Assembly: GCA_937901145.1 (NCBI GenBank)
Contig: CALCHE010000195.1
Location: 1 to 10,664 of the forward strand
Length of the DNA: 10,664 bases
Source: an uncultured Clostridia bacterium
GTDB lineage: Bacteria > Bacillota > Clostridia > Oscillospirales > Acutalibacteraceae
Direction of reading: 5' to 3'
The translations under genes and the position numbers were made by a program. Shown here piece by piece: positions 1 through 6,891 of this stretch. The notes under the pieces were generated by a model. It had not been told where the DNA came from and did no database searches. It saw only the letters and a list, made by a program, of their open reading frames with translations. Each line of letters opens with the position of its first letter. Within the stretch, counting starts at the first letter, position 1.

Positions 1-37
1 CGGGCGGTATCTAACTGATTAACAATACTGCAAAGGT

Positions 38-135
38 CTGTGGTTGGAGCCTTTCATGAACCGTCTTGCGGTAGGAGCCGATAACCAATCCACAGCACCA
101 TTTACAGTGTAGCACATTGTCCTTGGAGAGGGACA
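38..135 (+). ncRNA. Possible structured RNA or leader (unidentified)
   Basis: The 174 bases before the first gene hold no convincing ORF but do fold. Positions 38-47 pair with 85-95 through a 10-bp helix with one bulged base. Inside it CCT (50-52) pairs AGG (73-75), and ACCG/CGGT (60-63 with 69-72) closes a TCTTG loop. A second hairpin, TGTCCTT/AGGGACA with a GGAG loop, lies at 118-135. The motif GGAGCC occurs twice in the first structure. It could be the 3' half of a small RNA such as 6S RNA that begins before the window, or a leader of the gene at 175. I do not recognise the family. No U-tract terminator is visible after the second hairpin. Confidence 0.25.
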
Positions 136-174
136 CTAATAACTACTACTTTATTATACGAGGAAGTAGATTTT

Positions 175-1356
175 ATGCCCGGACCCGGTGGCGGCAGCTC
201 AGGCGGCGGATTTGGCGGCGGCTCTTTTGGTGGAGGCGGAGGCTTTTCAGGCTCAGGTGGCTTCGGTGGAGGCTCTTTCGGAGGGGGAAATCACGGCGGA
301 TCATTTGGCGGTGGACATCACCATACTCCTCCTCATCATCACGGACCCCATTTTCATGGTACTCATTTCGGTTGGGGATGGGGCAGACGGCGTTATGTGG
401 GAGGCGGAGGATGTGTAACAGGTCTGTTAGTAGCTCTTTTTATTATGTTTTTTGCTATTAATGTTTTTGTGCCTGAAGGAGATCTTTTTGATGACCCATT
501 CGAAGTAACTCACACTTACGAAACAGAGTTTTATGACGAAGGCATAATGCAGGATTATGCCAACGAAAACTATAAAAAGTATTTCGGTGACTATGATAAT
601 TATGAGAACAACATCCTTTTGGTTTTTCTGACTAATGAAGCCTGTGACGGTTATTACACCATAGCCTGGGTAGGCGATAACATAAATTATGAAATCAATG
701 AGATGTTCGGTGAGTATACCGAATACGGTCAGGCTCTGACAAATTTCATCAATCAGGATTACTATGCCTATTCTCTTGATACGGATCTTACGGCTGTTAT
801 AAAAGAAATGACACGAAGTATAACTGACTTCGGACTTGAAACTCCCTTTAACAGTGAGTTCGCAGATTATGAAAAGCCTTACTCGAAGCTCGATAATAAT
901 ACGGCATTGGAAATGAATACAGAGCTTGTGGATGCTGCTCTTGCTGATTTTACGGCACAGACAGGTATTCCCTGTGTCATAGTTGTAGACAGTGCGGAAA
1001 AGGTTTTCGGTTATGTCGAGTCTTCGGTAACAGCGACTGAGGTTATCAGTGTACCTCCTGCGAGTGTAGAGGATGAGGTGACTCTCACACACGATAACGA
1101 AGCTGAAACAGAGATAATCGAGGTTCAGCCTACCTACACAGTGATTGACGACTCTGCCCATATAGCCATAATCGGAGGTGCAGACGGTCCGACGCAGATA
1201 AGTGTAGGCAGTAATGTGAGTGTTGTGATTGTTATTGCTCTTATTATTATAGTAGCTGTTACTGTCGCTTTTTTTCTCCGACTCAGAAAGAGCAAAGGCT
1301 TTACGGCAGAAAAAGGAAAAAACAGCAAAGAAGAAAAGCCCCCCTGGGAGCTTTAA
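175..1356 (+). CDS. Gly/His-rich two-TM membrane protein with GGADGPT motif
   Basis: A 393-aa protein of unknown function; homologues of this style are common hypothetical proteins in gut Clostridia. Residues 1-47 are almost pure Gly/Ser/Phe, followed by a His/Pro cluster (48-64) that could bind metal and by RRR (71-73). TM1 is about 80-98. The outside domain (99-347) contains two conserved-looking blocks: residues 146-170 (NILLVFLTNEA and TIAWVGDNI) and 252-272 (DAALADFTAQTGIPCVIVVD). These recall TPM (YgcG-type) domains, an inference only. IAIIGGADGPT (330-340), a motif known from Na+-translocating decarboxylase beta subunits, sits just before TM2 (about 348-368). A basic cytoplasmic tail ends in KPPWEL. 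AGGAAG at 161-166 lies 8 bases before the ATG and fixes the start. The glycine codon runs open spurious ORFs in the other two frames. Predicted topology is both ends in the cytoplasm. It is monocistronic and ends at a strong terminator. Confidence 0.8.
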   Translation: MPGPGGGSSGGGFGGGSFGGGGGFSGSGGFGGGSFGGGNHGGSFGGGHHHTPPHHHGPHFHGTHFGWGWGRRRYVGGGGCVTGLLVALFIMFFAINVFVPEGDLFDDPFEVTHTYETEFYDEGIMQDYANENYKKYFGDYDNYENNILLVFLTNEACDGYYTIAWVGDNINYEINEMFGEYTEYGQALTNFINQDYYAYSLDTDLTAVIKEMTRSITDFGLETPFNSEFADYEKPYSKLDNNTALEMNTELVDAALADFTAQTGIPCVIVVDSAEKVFGYVESSVTATEVISVPPASVEDEVTLTHDNEAETEIIEVQPTYTVIDDSAHIAIIGGADGPTQISVGSNVSVVIVIALIIIVAVTVAFFLRLRKSKGFTAEKGKNSKEEKPPWEL

Positions 1357-1365
1357 ATAACTGAA

Positions 1366-1394
1366 AAAGTGAGGCTTTTTGTCAGCCTCACTTT
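1366..1394. terminator. Bidirectional intrinsic terminator
   Basis: A perfect 11-bp stem, AAAGTGAGGCT (1366-1376) with AGCCTCACTTT (1384-1394), around a 7-base loop. An AATTTTTA tract follows on the plus strand, and a T run follows on the minus strand (complement of the A run at 1364-1368). It sits 10 bases after one stop codon and 7 bases from the convergent stop at 1401, so it serves both genes. Confidence 0.9.
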
Positions 1395-1400
1395 AAATTT

Positions 1401-2444
1401 TTATACTCTTTCTATTTTGCCGGGCGCATCCACGGAAAGTTTGTACTTTTTATCATAGTCCATACCTGCGCAGAGCAAAACCTCTTTTTTACTGCAGTTA
1501 TAAACGGCACTCCAGAGAGTGATAACCTGATGCTTGAGAGTTTTATGCTGATAGTTGAGCACCACATTTGAAAGAAGATTCATAGCTTCATCCTCGGTGA
1601 TTATGCCGTCAGTTTCAGAGAGGGTAGCCTTGATTTTATCATATCTGTCCATACCTCTGCCGTCGTGGTTGTCACCGCCGGGAGTTAGGAAGTAGTTAGT
1701 CAGGGCGAGACATTCATCCTTCTTTTCCTGTCTGATGACGTGCATTTTGTTATCCACATATTCGATGATAGCGCTGTTTCCTTCGGCATCAGCCAGCTGA
1801 TAGTGGTAGTTAATAAAAATGGAGTCGTGCATATCGTAGGAAGCGAAAAGGTCGATTGCTTCGTCTACGGTGGCACACTTGTCCAGTACGGCACGAAGAG
1901 CTACAGTAGTGATGATGGGCTTTTTACCTGTATTCTGTTTGGTAGCCTTTGCTTTTATTTCAAGTACACCGCAGGCAAAGCCTTTTTCATTGATGCCGTC
2001 CATAGACATATAGGGTGAACCCATAACACGAAGCGGTCTATTTGCATTTTTTAGAGGCATATATTTGGTGCCGTGAATAAAGAATGTGGTATCGACTACG
2101 GAAATGCTTTTGTAGCCCTTTTCGGGAGCACACCACAGGACAAGACAGGGAGCAGCCTTGTAGTCGAAGTTTCTGCCGAAAATGTAGCTTCCGTCAGGCG
2201 CCTTTGCATTGAAGGTACTGCAGGCAAAACCGCTGTGGTCGGGATTTACTGAAAAGGGAGGCATACATACTTCCTTCTGAAGAAATTTTACAGCATCCAT
2301 AATATTTCCACAGCCCTTTTCTAAAAGAGCATCGAGCCCGTAGGCGCTTTTGTATTCCAGAGTCCAGATATTGTCGTCTATCTGCTTAAGAGTGGATAAG
2401 GTTTCTTCGATTTTCTGTGCTGCGAGAGCATCCTTAGTTTTCAT
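1401..2444 (-). CDS. Linear amide C-N hydrolase (choloylglycine hydrolase / C45-like Ntn hydrolase)
   Basis: A 347-aa Ntn-hydrolase of the choloylglycine hydrolase / penicillin acylase type, expected to cleave a linear amide (N-acyl) bond; the substrate cannot be read from sequence. The core starts at FACSTFNAKAPDGSY (Cys75 the probable nucleophile), followed by GRNFDY (Arg91, Asp94), the usual oxyanion and substrate residues. Later come GSPYMSMDGINEKGFACGVLE and an ALTNYFLTPGG segment. Unlike bile salt hydrolases, whose Cys is residue 2, this Cys lies behind about 74 residues. A self-cleaved propeptide, as in peptidase C45, acid ceramidase and NAAA, is therefore likely. There is no signal peptide, so it should be cytoplasmic. 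I chose the ATG at 2444 over the in-frame GTG at 2453 because GGTGAT lies just before the ATG and nothing suitable precedes the GTG. The gene has its own promoter and terminator and is monocistronic. Confidence 0.85.
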   Translation of the reverse strand: MKTKDALAAQKIEETLSTLKQIDDNIWTLEYKSAYGLDALLEKGCGNIMDAVKFLQKEVCMPPFSVNPDHSGFACSTFNAKAPDGSYIFGRNFDYKAAPCLVLWCAPEKGYKSISVVDTTFFIHGTKYMPLKNANRPLRVMGSPYMSMDGINEKGFACGVLEIKAKATKQNTGKKPIITTVALRAVLDKCATVDEAIDLFASYDMHDSIFINYHYQLADAEGNSAIIEYVDNKMHVIRQEKKDECLALTNYFLTPGGDNHDGRGMDRYDKIKATLSETDGIITEDEAMNLLSNVVLNYQHKTLKHQVITLWSAVYNCSKKEVLLCAGMDYDKKYKLSVDAPGKIERV

Positions 2445-2477
2445 ATTTATCACCGCTTTAATGATTTATTTTGCTGA

Positions 2478-2506
2478 AGTATAGCACAGTGAGTAGCACT
2501 TTTCAA
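2478..2506 (-). promoter_or_regulatory. Sigma-A-type promoter of the amidase gene
   Basis: On the minus strand TTGAAA (2506-2501) and TATACT (2483-2478) are separated by exactly 17 bases. The -10 ends 33 bases before the chosen ATG at 2444. The fit to the TTGACA/TATAAT consensus is 5/6 at each box. Confidence 0.75.
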
Positions 2507-2597
2507 GTAAAATAAAAAAATTTAAGGAAAACTGTTTCATTATTCGAAAAAATATGTTAAAATCTTTTAAAAAATAAATAAAAAGGAGAAATTTACT

Positions 2598-3674
2598 ATG
2601 ACTCTTATGTCTTTTCTTCGTGTGATTATGGCTATTTTTATGGTAGGCTATAATCTTTTTAACTATGCGTTCAATGATTACGCTTATCCTGCAGTAAGCA
2701 CAGAAGGTGCATACCTTTTCTGCTATTTCGTAGGTAATGAGCCAGACGAGCAGACCATTCACCTTGCCGTAAGCACAGACGGCTATAACTTCGCAGCTCT
2801 CAATAATAACGAGGCAGTCATCGACCAGACAAAGGGTACAGGCTGTGTCCGTGATCCTTATATCTTCGCCGCTAAGGATGAAAAGGGTGAGGACTGCTAC
2901 TATATAGTGGCTACGGATATGGATGCAGGTCTCGGATGGACCTCAAACCATGCTGTTATCTTCTGGAAATCCTATGACCTTGTTAACTGGGAGGACGAAT
3001 TTGTTCTCGACATCCGCGACTTCGAAGGCTGGGAAGGCTGTAACAGAGCCTGGGCACCTCAGGTGATATGGGATGCCGAAGAGGGCAAGTATATGCTTTA
3101 TCTCGCTCTTTCTACATGGGATGACCCGACCACAGAGTCTAACGAGGATATAGCACAGCACTATTATCTTTACACTACCGACTTCAAAAATTTCACCGCA
3201 CCTGAATATCTTTACGGCAGAAGAACGGAAGCCTTTACCCGTGATGACGGCTGGTCAGGAGTAGGTGTTCAGTGCATCGACGGTGATATGATTTACAATG
3301 AAAAAGACGGTTATTACTATCTTTACTTTAAAGAGGATCTTACTCAGAAGATCGCAGTCGTTAAATCAAAGAGTGCATCAGGTCCCTTCAACGAGGATTA
3401 CGAAATCTGCTCACTTAACTGGTACGGTGTAGAGGGTAGCACAATGTATCGCATAACAGGCACAAACGCCTGGGTAATGATTATGGATGAATACGGTGAA
3501 GGCACCTTCTTCACTCAGATGACACGTGATTTTAAAAATTTCCGTCAGGTACGCCGTGCAGGAATGGCGGTTGACCATCTCAGACCCCGCCACGGTTCGG
3601 TAGTTGCAATTTCCGAGGATGAATATTTCAGACTCTGTGACCACTACGGTGTATCTGAGATACCTAAAAAGTAA
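2598..3674 (+). CDS. GH43-like five-bladed propeller glycosidase, membrane-anchored
   Basis: A 358-aa protein with the repeat pattern of glycoside hydrolase family 43-type beta-propellers. Successive blades show YLFCYFVGNEP (39-49), HLAVSTDGYNF (55-65), VRDPYIF (84-90, Asp86), RAWAPQVIWD (150-159), IDGDMIYNEKDGYYYLYFK (228-245, Asp229), VEGSTMYRI (278-286, Glu279) and PRHGSVVAIS (330-339, His333). By family analogy Asp86 is the candidate general base, Asp229 the pKa modulator and Glu279 the general acid. Arabinose or xylose side chains would be plausible substrates, but specificity is not readable. Residues 5-23 are hydrophobic with little charge before them, more like an uncleaved anchor than a classical signal peptide. 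AGGAG at 2584-2588 is 9 bases before the ATG. The upstream AT-rich stretch (2510-2580) lacks a convincing promoter match. There is no sugar transporter or regulator beside it. A secretion role is inferred. Confidence 0.8.
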   Translation: MTLMSFLRVIMAIFMVGYNLFNYAFNDYAYPAVSTEGAYLFCYFVGNEPDEQTIHLAVSTDGYNFAALNNNEAVIDQTKGTGCVRDPYIFAAKDEKGEDCYYIVATDMDAGLGWTSNHAVIFWKSYDLVNWEDEFVLDIRDFEGWEGCNRAWAPQVIWDAEEGKYMLYLALSTWDDPTTESNEDIAQHYYLYTTDFKNFTAPEYLYGRRTEAFTRDDGWSGVGVQCIDGDMIYNEKDGYYYLYFKEDLTQKIAVVKSKSASGPFNEDYEICSLNWYGVEGSTMYRITGTNAWVMIMDEYGEGTFFTQMTRDFKNFRQVRRAGMAVDHLRPRHGSVVAISEDEYFRLCDHYGVSEIPKK

Positions 3675-3685
3675 TATATAATATC

Positions 3686-3722
3686 AAATAAAAAGGCTGT
3701 CAGCGTAACAGCCTTTTTATTT
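3686..3722. terminator. Bidirectional intrinsic terminator
   Basis: A 15-bp perfect stem, left arm 3686-3700 ending GGCTGT and right arm 3708-3722 beginning ACAGCC, with a 7-base loop. The A-rich and T-rich arm ends give U tracts in both directions. It lies 11 bases after the GH43-like stop and 5 bases from the convergent stop at 3728. Confidence 0.9.
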
Positions 3723-3727
3723 TTAGG

Positions 3728-4528
3728 TCAATACAGTTTTGATAGCTCATCATTAAAAAGTATTTCTTCTGCAATTTCGGGATGCGTATCTGACATATCC
3801 AGAGGCATTTCAATTATTCTGCCAAAGCTTTTGTAGTTTTTGCTATAGGTAATTACTCCGTTTTCTTCCATAGTGAAAAATTCAGATGTAGGCGACTCGC
3901 CCTCGTAGCAGGCAAAGCATATGATTCTTCCCTCAAAGCGGTCAAGGAAGGATGTGTCAAAAAGATAATAAATTACACCGTTTTTCTCGTTTATTATAAC
4001 ATCTTCGCAAAGGGTACTGCTATTAGTTTCCCAAGGTTCTCTGCCATAAATGAGAGGAGTTATTTTTATGGGAAACTCACCGTCTTTCAGTGTGAGGTCA
4101 ATTCCGTCACGTCCTCTTATTGCTGAAATAAAATACTTTCTGTTTGCATCAGCAGAAAAGCCGTCACACTTATTCAGAAAGCTACCCGAGGTAATTCCGA
4201 GTACTGTGAATGCATATTCTTCATCGCCACTTTCATAGGGAAATTTTTTGCTCTTTTTCCATCTGTCTTCGAAATCGGTGACAGAAGTCTGAAATTTGAC
4301 AGTAGTAGCATCAGGTGAATGTTGAGACGGCTCAGCTACAGTGATGACGGATAAAATTGTAATTGCCGAAATAACAGCTGCGATGAGGCTGAATATCTTC
4401 TTTTTGTTGATAACTGCAGCAGTATTCTTTTTTTCTCCTTTTTTCAGCCGCTCTGTAAGTCGGACTTCGTAATCCAAAGAAAAAGAAAGACTGTCCATTT
4501 CATTTTTATACTTTTCTTTAAAATTCAT
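3728..4528 (-). CDS. Probable membrane anti-sigma factor
   Basis: A 266-aa single-pass membrane protein of N-in topology. The cytoplasmic head (1-44, MNFKEKYKNEMDSLSFSLDY...) is followed by a lysine cluster (KKK, 42-44), a TM segment (about 45-65) and an outside domain of about 200 residues that I do not recognise. The head style resembles DUF4179-type anti-sigma proteins of Clostridia; it lacks a visible HxxxCxxC zinc motif, so it is not a ZAS-type anti-sigma. Its start overlaps the end of the sigma factor gene by 11 bases, and its AAAGGAGG site (4538-4545) lies inside that gene. Translation is therefore probably coupled and the two products made in fixed ratio. The inferred role is to hold the sigma factor at the membrane until an outside signal arrives. 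No regulated-proteolysis site can be identified by eye. Confidence 0.75.
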   Translation of the reverse strand: MNFKEKYKNEMDSLSFSLDYEVRLTERLKKGEKKNTAAVINKKKIFSLIAAVISAITILSVITVAEPSQHSPDATTVKFQTSVTDFEDRWKKSKKFPYESGDEEYAFTVLGITSGSFLNKCDGFSADANRKYFISAIRGRDGIDLTLKDGEFPIKITPLIYGREPWETNSSTLCEDVIINEKNGVIYYLFDTSFLDRFEGRIICFACYEGESPTSEFFTMEENGVITYSKNYKSFGRIIEMPLDMSDTHPEIAEEILFNDELSKLY

Positions 4529-5000
4529 CTGTGAAATCCTCCTTTATTGATTTTTCGAGTATTTTTCTGGCTCTCGAAAGCCGCGTGCCTACGGTGGCAC
4601 CGGGCAGAGATAATATTTCTGCTATTTCCTTTATGGAATAATTTTCGTAGTAGTAAAGATGTATTATCACTCTGTATTTTTCATCGAGACACAGTACATA
4701 GGGTAAAACATCGTCACTTTTTTCATCGTATGGTATTTCTTCTGTTAAAGGCAGATTTTTTCTGCGTGCGGATTTCAGCATGTTTTTACTTATATTGATT
4801 GTGACACGAAGAAGCCACGCTTTACAGTGCTCGTCGTTTTCGAATTCCGGTGCTTTGGTTAGAAGCTTTATAAATGCTTCCTGTACTGCATCCTCTGCAT
4901 CGGAGGTAGACTTCAGCAGGGAAAAAGCTGTCTTTAACATTGAGGGTGAATATTTTTTTACTGTCTCTGTTATGTATTCGTCGCTAGCAAAAGAATACAA
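4518..5000 (-). CDS. ECF-type RNA polymerase sigma factor (TTG start)
   Basis: A 160-aa sigma-70 family protein of ECF type. Region 2 covers about residues 16-75 and includes SDAEDAVQEAFIKLL and the KAWLLRVTINISKN block. A short linker rich in Asp/Glu follows, then region 4 (about 105-152, LDEKYRVIIHLYYYENYSIKEIAEIL and VGTRLSRARKILE), a helix-turn-helix for the -35 box. The open frame extends to an ATG at 5054, but no ribosome site precedes it. AAAGGAGG at 5010-5017 lies 9 bases before a TTG at 5000, and starting there gives MYSFASDEYITETVKKYSP, a normal ECF beginning. TTG is therefore the likely start. It is co-transcribed with the overlapping anti-sigma gene. Target promoters are unknown; the gene lies in a compact unit with no evident own operator. 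Confidence 0.9.
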   Translation of the reverse strand: MYSFASDEYITETVKKYSPSMLKTAFSLLKSTSDAEDAVQEAFIKLLTKAPEFENDEHCKAWLLRVTINISKNMLKSARRKNLPLTEEIPYDEKSDDVLPYVLCLDEKYRVIIHLYYYENYSIKEIAEILSLPGATVGTRLSRARKILEKSIKEDFTDEF

Positions 5001-5061
5001 GGTTTTCAACCTCCTTTCGCGTATTAAACAATCGTAAACAGGAAAACTTTTCATTTATCTG

Positions 5062-5099
5062 AAAAAAATCTGTACACCACACAGGAATGTACAGATTTT
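5062..5099 (-). terminator. Intrinsic terminator of the ceramidase-like gene
   Basis: An 11-bp perfect stem, AAAATCTGTAC (5065-5075) with GTACAGATTTT (5089-5099), with a 13-base loop. On the minus strand it is followed by a run of seven T (complement of A at 5062-5068). It begins 6 bases after the stop at 5105 and separates that gene from the sigma factor gene downstream. Confidence 0.85.
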
Positions 5100-5104
5100 A
5101 TATT

Positions 5105-6853
5105 TTATTTGATTTCTTCTTTAAGCTCAGCGAAGGCTTTCAGCAGAGTGGATGCTGTGCTTTTGCCCAGAGATATAGTTTCGTGGTAGTGACCGAAGTC
5201 AACACACATCAGATAATCGTTATCAGGTACGATATAGCCGATGGCATCGTTAGCCATACCGAAAACGAGTATATCTTCACCGAAAAGCTCTGCGAGAGTC
5301 TGTTCGCTGAAATCCTTGCCTGAGGCGCTGTTTTCTGCCTTGAGTGAAGAGCCACCGTAAGCGAGGTCGGCACAGAATTCGCCCGGGACAAAAGCTACCT
5401 TTAAGTTTTCACCTATTTCCATATAGCCGATTTCTGTGGTGGAGAAATAACCTTCATCGGTTTTCTTGATAAGATAGTTAACTATCTGTAATTTTGCGGC
5501 TAAAAGAATAACGGGATTGCTTATTTCTGCTTCCACATTTTTAAGTCTGATATTGAGAAGGGGAGCGACTTCCTTTTCTGTAGCGGGTGTCCAGTTTTTA
5601 TACCAGGGAGTGTAGTGTCTGCCCTCCAGTTCTTTTTCTGTGAAGCCAAGACTCATAAGATAGCTGTCGGACTCGATTTCCTTCTGTGTTTTGGTAAGGC
5701 CGAGAACGATTTTTCCCATTTCCTTGCCGTAAGCGACGGAAATGTCTACTCTGCGGTCTGTGTTTACATCGATACGTTCTGTGTAAATACCGCATATAGC
5801 CCCGTTAAAGAACATAAAGTCATAGCCGGCTCCGTTTATAACCTCACCCATATAGTATACATAGTCACCTGAAACACCGTGACCCTTTACTTTGTCGCTG
5901 TCACTGCTTGTTGCCATACCTGCAGTGCTGGGATGAGCCGCCATATTAACTATAATAGTGGGTCTGCTTCCGCTGTCAGGAGAGAAGGTGAAGCGCTTGA
6001 CTTTTCCGTCTATGGCATCGGCAGAAGGACGGTTGTCGATGGACGCATATTTTTCACCGAAGTCTTTTTCTGCATAGGACATGGTGCCTTCTTCCATATC
6101 AGCTACTGCTTCTTTGATGGCAGAACATACTTTTTCGTAAAGGAAAGCCATATATCTGTCGCTTGTACCGCCGTGGTAGTCGCCCCAGCCCGAATAACCC
6201 TTCACGAAGGTGAGCGGCCAGGAGCCGAGAATATCTGTCCATAAGCCCTGTGTGTCAATGCCTGAATGAGTGTGAGTGGTGAAAATGTTAATCGAATTTA
6301 TGCTGTTTGCTTTTGCGAAATCGCTAAGCATTCTTCTTATACCTTCCACGTCGGGATTGCCCAGACCGATGGAGTCGATGGTAGCGAAAACAGCAGTACC
6401 TCTGCCTGTGCCGTCACTCATAGCGATGACACGGACTTTCATATCGTCGAGTATTTCTCTGACATCGTTTGACATACCGTTATCGGTGGACATATATCCG
6501 CCGAGATAAAGATCAGAATAGCTTTCCCAGTCCTCGGGGACAAGAGAAATGGATGCTGAGCCCAAGGACCAGCAGGCATCTGCCGGAGCTTCGGAAATGA
6601 ATTCATCGGTTCCGTCATAAAGACCGTCGCAGAGGCTGTCGGGAAAATATTCGTCCTCGCTTACGAAGTTGTCGCCTTCTTTGATGGGAGCAACTATTCC
6701 TTTTACAAGGCCTTCAAATACGAAAGCGAGAGCCTTACAGAAAACATCAGTTACTGCTGTTTTTACATCAGCAATATCCAGTGCCGATGCGGGTGTGACA
6801 GTAAGGCTGAAAAGCATAACCGCTGAAAGAATAAAAGCAAGTATTTTCTTCAT
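5105..6853 (-). CDS. Secreted neutral/alkaline ceramidase-like protein
   Basis: A 582-aa protein with a clear signal peptide (MKKILAFILSAVMLFSLTVTPASA, residues 1-24, AxA-type cleavage site). It carries the hallmarks of the neutral/alkaline non-lysosomal ceramidase family, zinc amidases that split ceramide into sphingoid base and fatty acid. These are FTTHTHSGID (His194 and His196), VNMAAHPST (His307), VSGDYVYYMGE (327-336), FMFFNGAICG (346-355), VPGEF (Glu492) and NDAIGYIVP (Tyr540). In the Pseudomonas enzyme the zinc ligands are two His, a Glu and a Tyr, all with candidates here. It is shorter than typical ceramidases and I see no clear C-terminal immunoglobulin-like domain, so the substrate may be another N-acyl amide. 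AAAGGAG at about 6862-6868 precedes the ATG. It lies 38 bases after the obg operon, so read-through from that operon is possible; no own promoter was found. Confidence 0.8.
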   Translation of the reverse strand: MKKILAFILSAVMLFSLTVTPASALDIADVKTAVTDVFCKALAFVFEGLVKGIVAPIKEGDNFVSEDEYFPDSLCDGLYDGTDEFISEAPADACWSLGSASISLVPEDWESYSDLYLGGYMSTDNGMSNDVREILDDMKVRVIAMSDGTGRGTAVFATIDSIGLGNPDVEGIRRMLSDFAKANSINSINIFTTHTHSGIDTQGLWTDILGSWPLTFVKGYSGWGDYHGGTSDRYMAFLYEKVCSAIKEAVADMEEGTMSYAEKDFGEKYASIDNRPSADAIDGKVKRFTFSPDSGSRPTIIVNMAAHPSTAGMATSSDSDKVKGHGVSGDYVYYMGEVINGAGYDFMFFNGAICGIYTERIDVNTDRRVDISVAYGKEMGKIVLGLTKTQKEIESDSYLMSLGFTEKELEGRHYTPWYKNWTPATEKEVAPLLNIRLKNVEAEISNPVILLAAKLQIVNYLIKKTDEGYFSTTEIGYMEIGENLKVAFVPGEFCADLAYGGSSLKAENSASGKDFSEQTLAELFGEDILVFGMANDAIGYIVPDNDYLMCVDFGHYHETISLGKSTASTLLKAFAELKEEIK

Positions 6854-6873
6854 AATAATTCTCCTTTATTTAA

Positions 6874-6890
6874 AGACTATAACATAGTCT
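6874..6890 (-). terminator. Weak hairpin at the end of the obg operon
   Basis: AGACTAT (6874-6880) and ATAGTCT (6884-6890) form a perfect 7-bp stem with loop AAC, directly after the stop codon at 6892. The stem is AT-rich and only a TTTAAATAAA tract follows on the minus strand. It is at best a leaky terminator, allowing some transcription into the ceramidase-like gene. Confidence 0.5.
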
Positions 6891-6891
6891 C

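Noticed and set aside
117..461. Arg/Trp-rich ORF of 114 aa overlapping the Gly-rich gene
   Set aside because: It is the shifted-frame reading of glycine codon repeats, has no ribosome site, and the 175-1356 frame is clearly the real one.
175..1356. Annotation as a Na+-translocating decarboxylase beta subunit because of GGADGPT
   Set aside because: Only the short motif matches; the protein has two TM segments rather than the many helices of that subunit.
1401..2444. Annotation as bile salt hydrolase
   Set aside because: The nucleophile Cys is preceded by a long N-terminal stretch, so family-level naming is as far as the sequence supports.
5042..5052. GAAAACTTTTC palindrome between the sigma gene and the ceramidase-like terminator
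   Set aside because: A short, AT-rich inverted repeat expected by chance; no second copy and no promoter link to support an operator.
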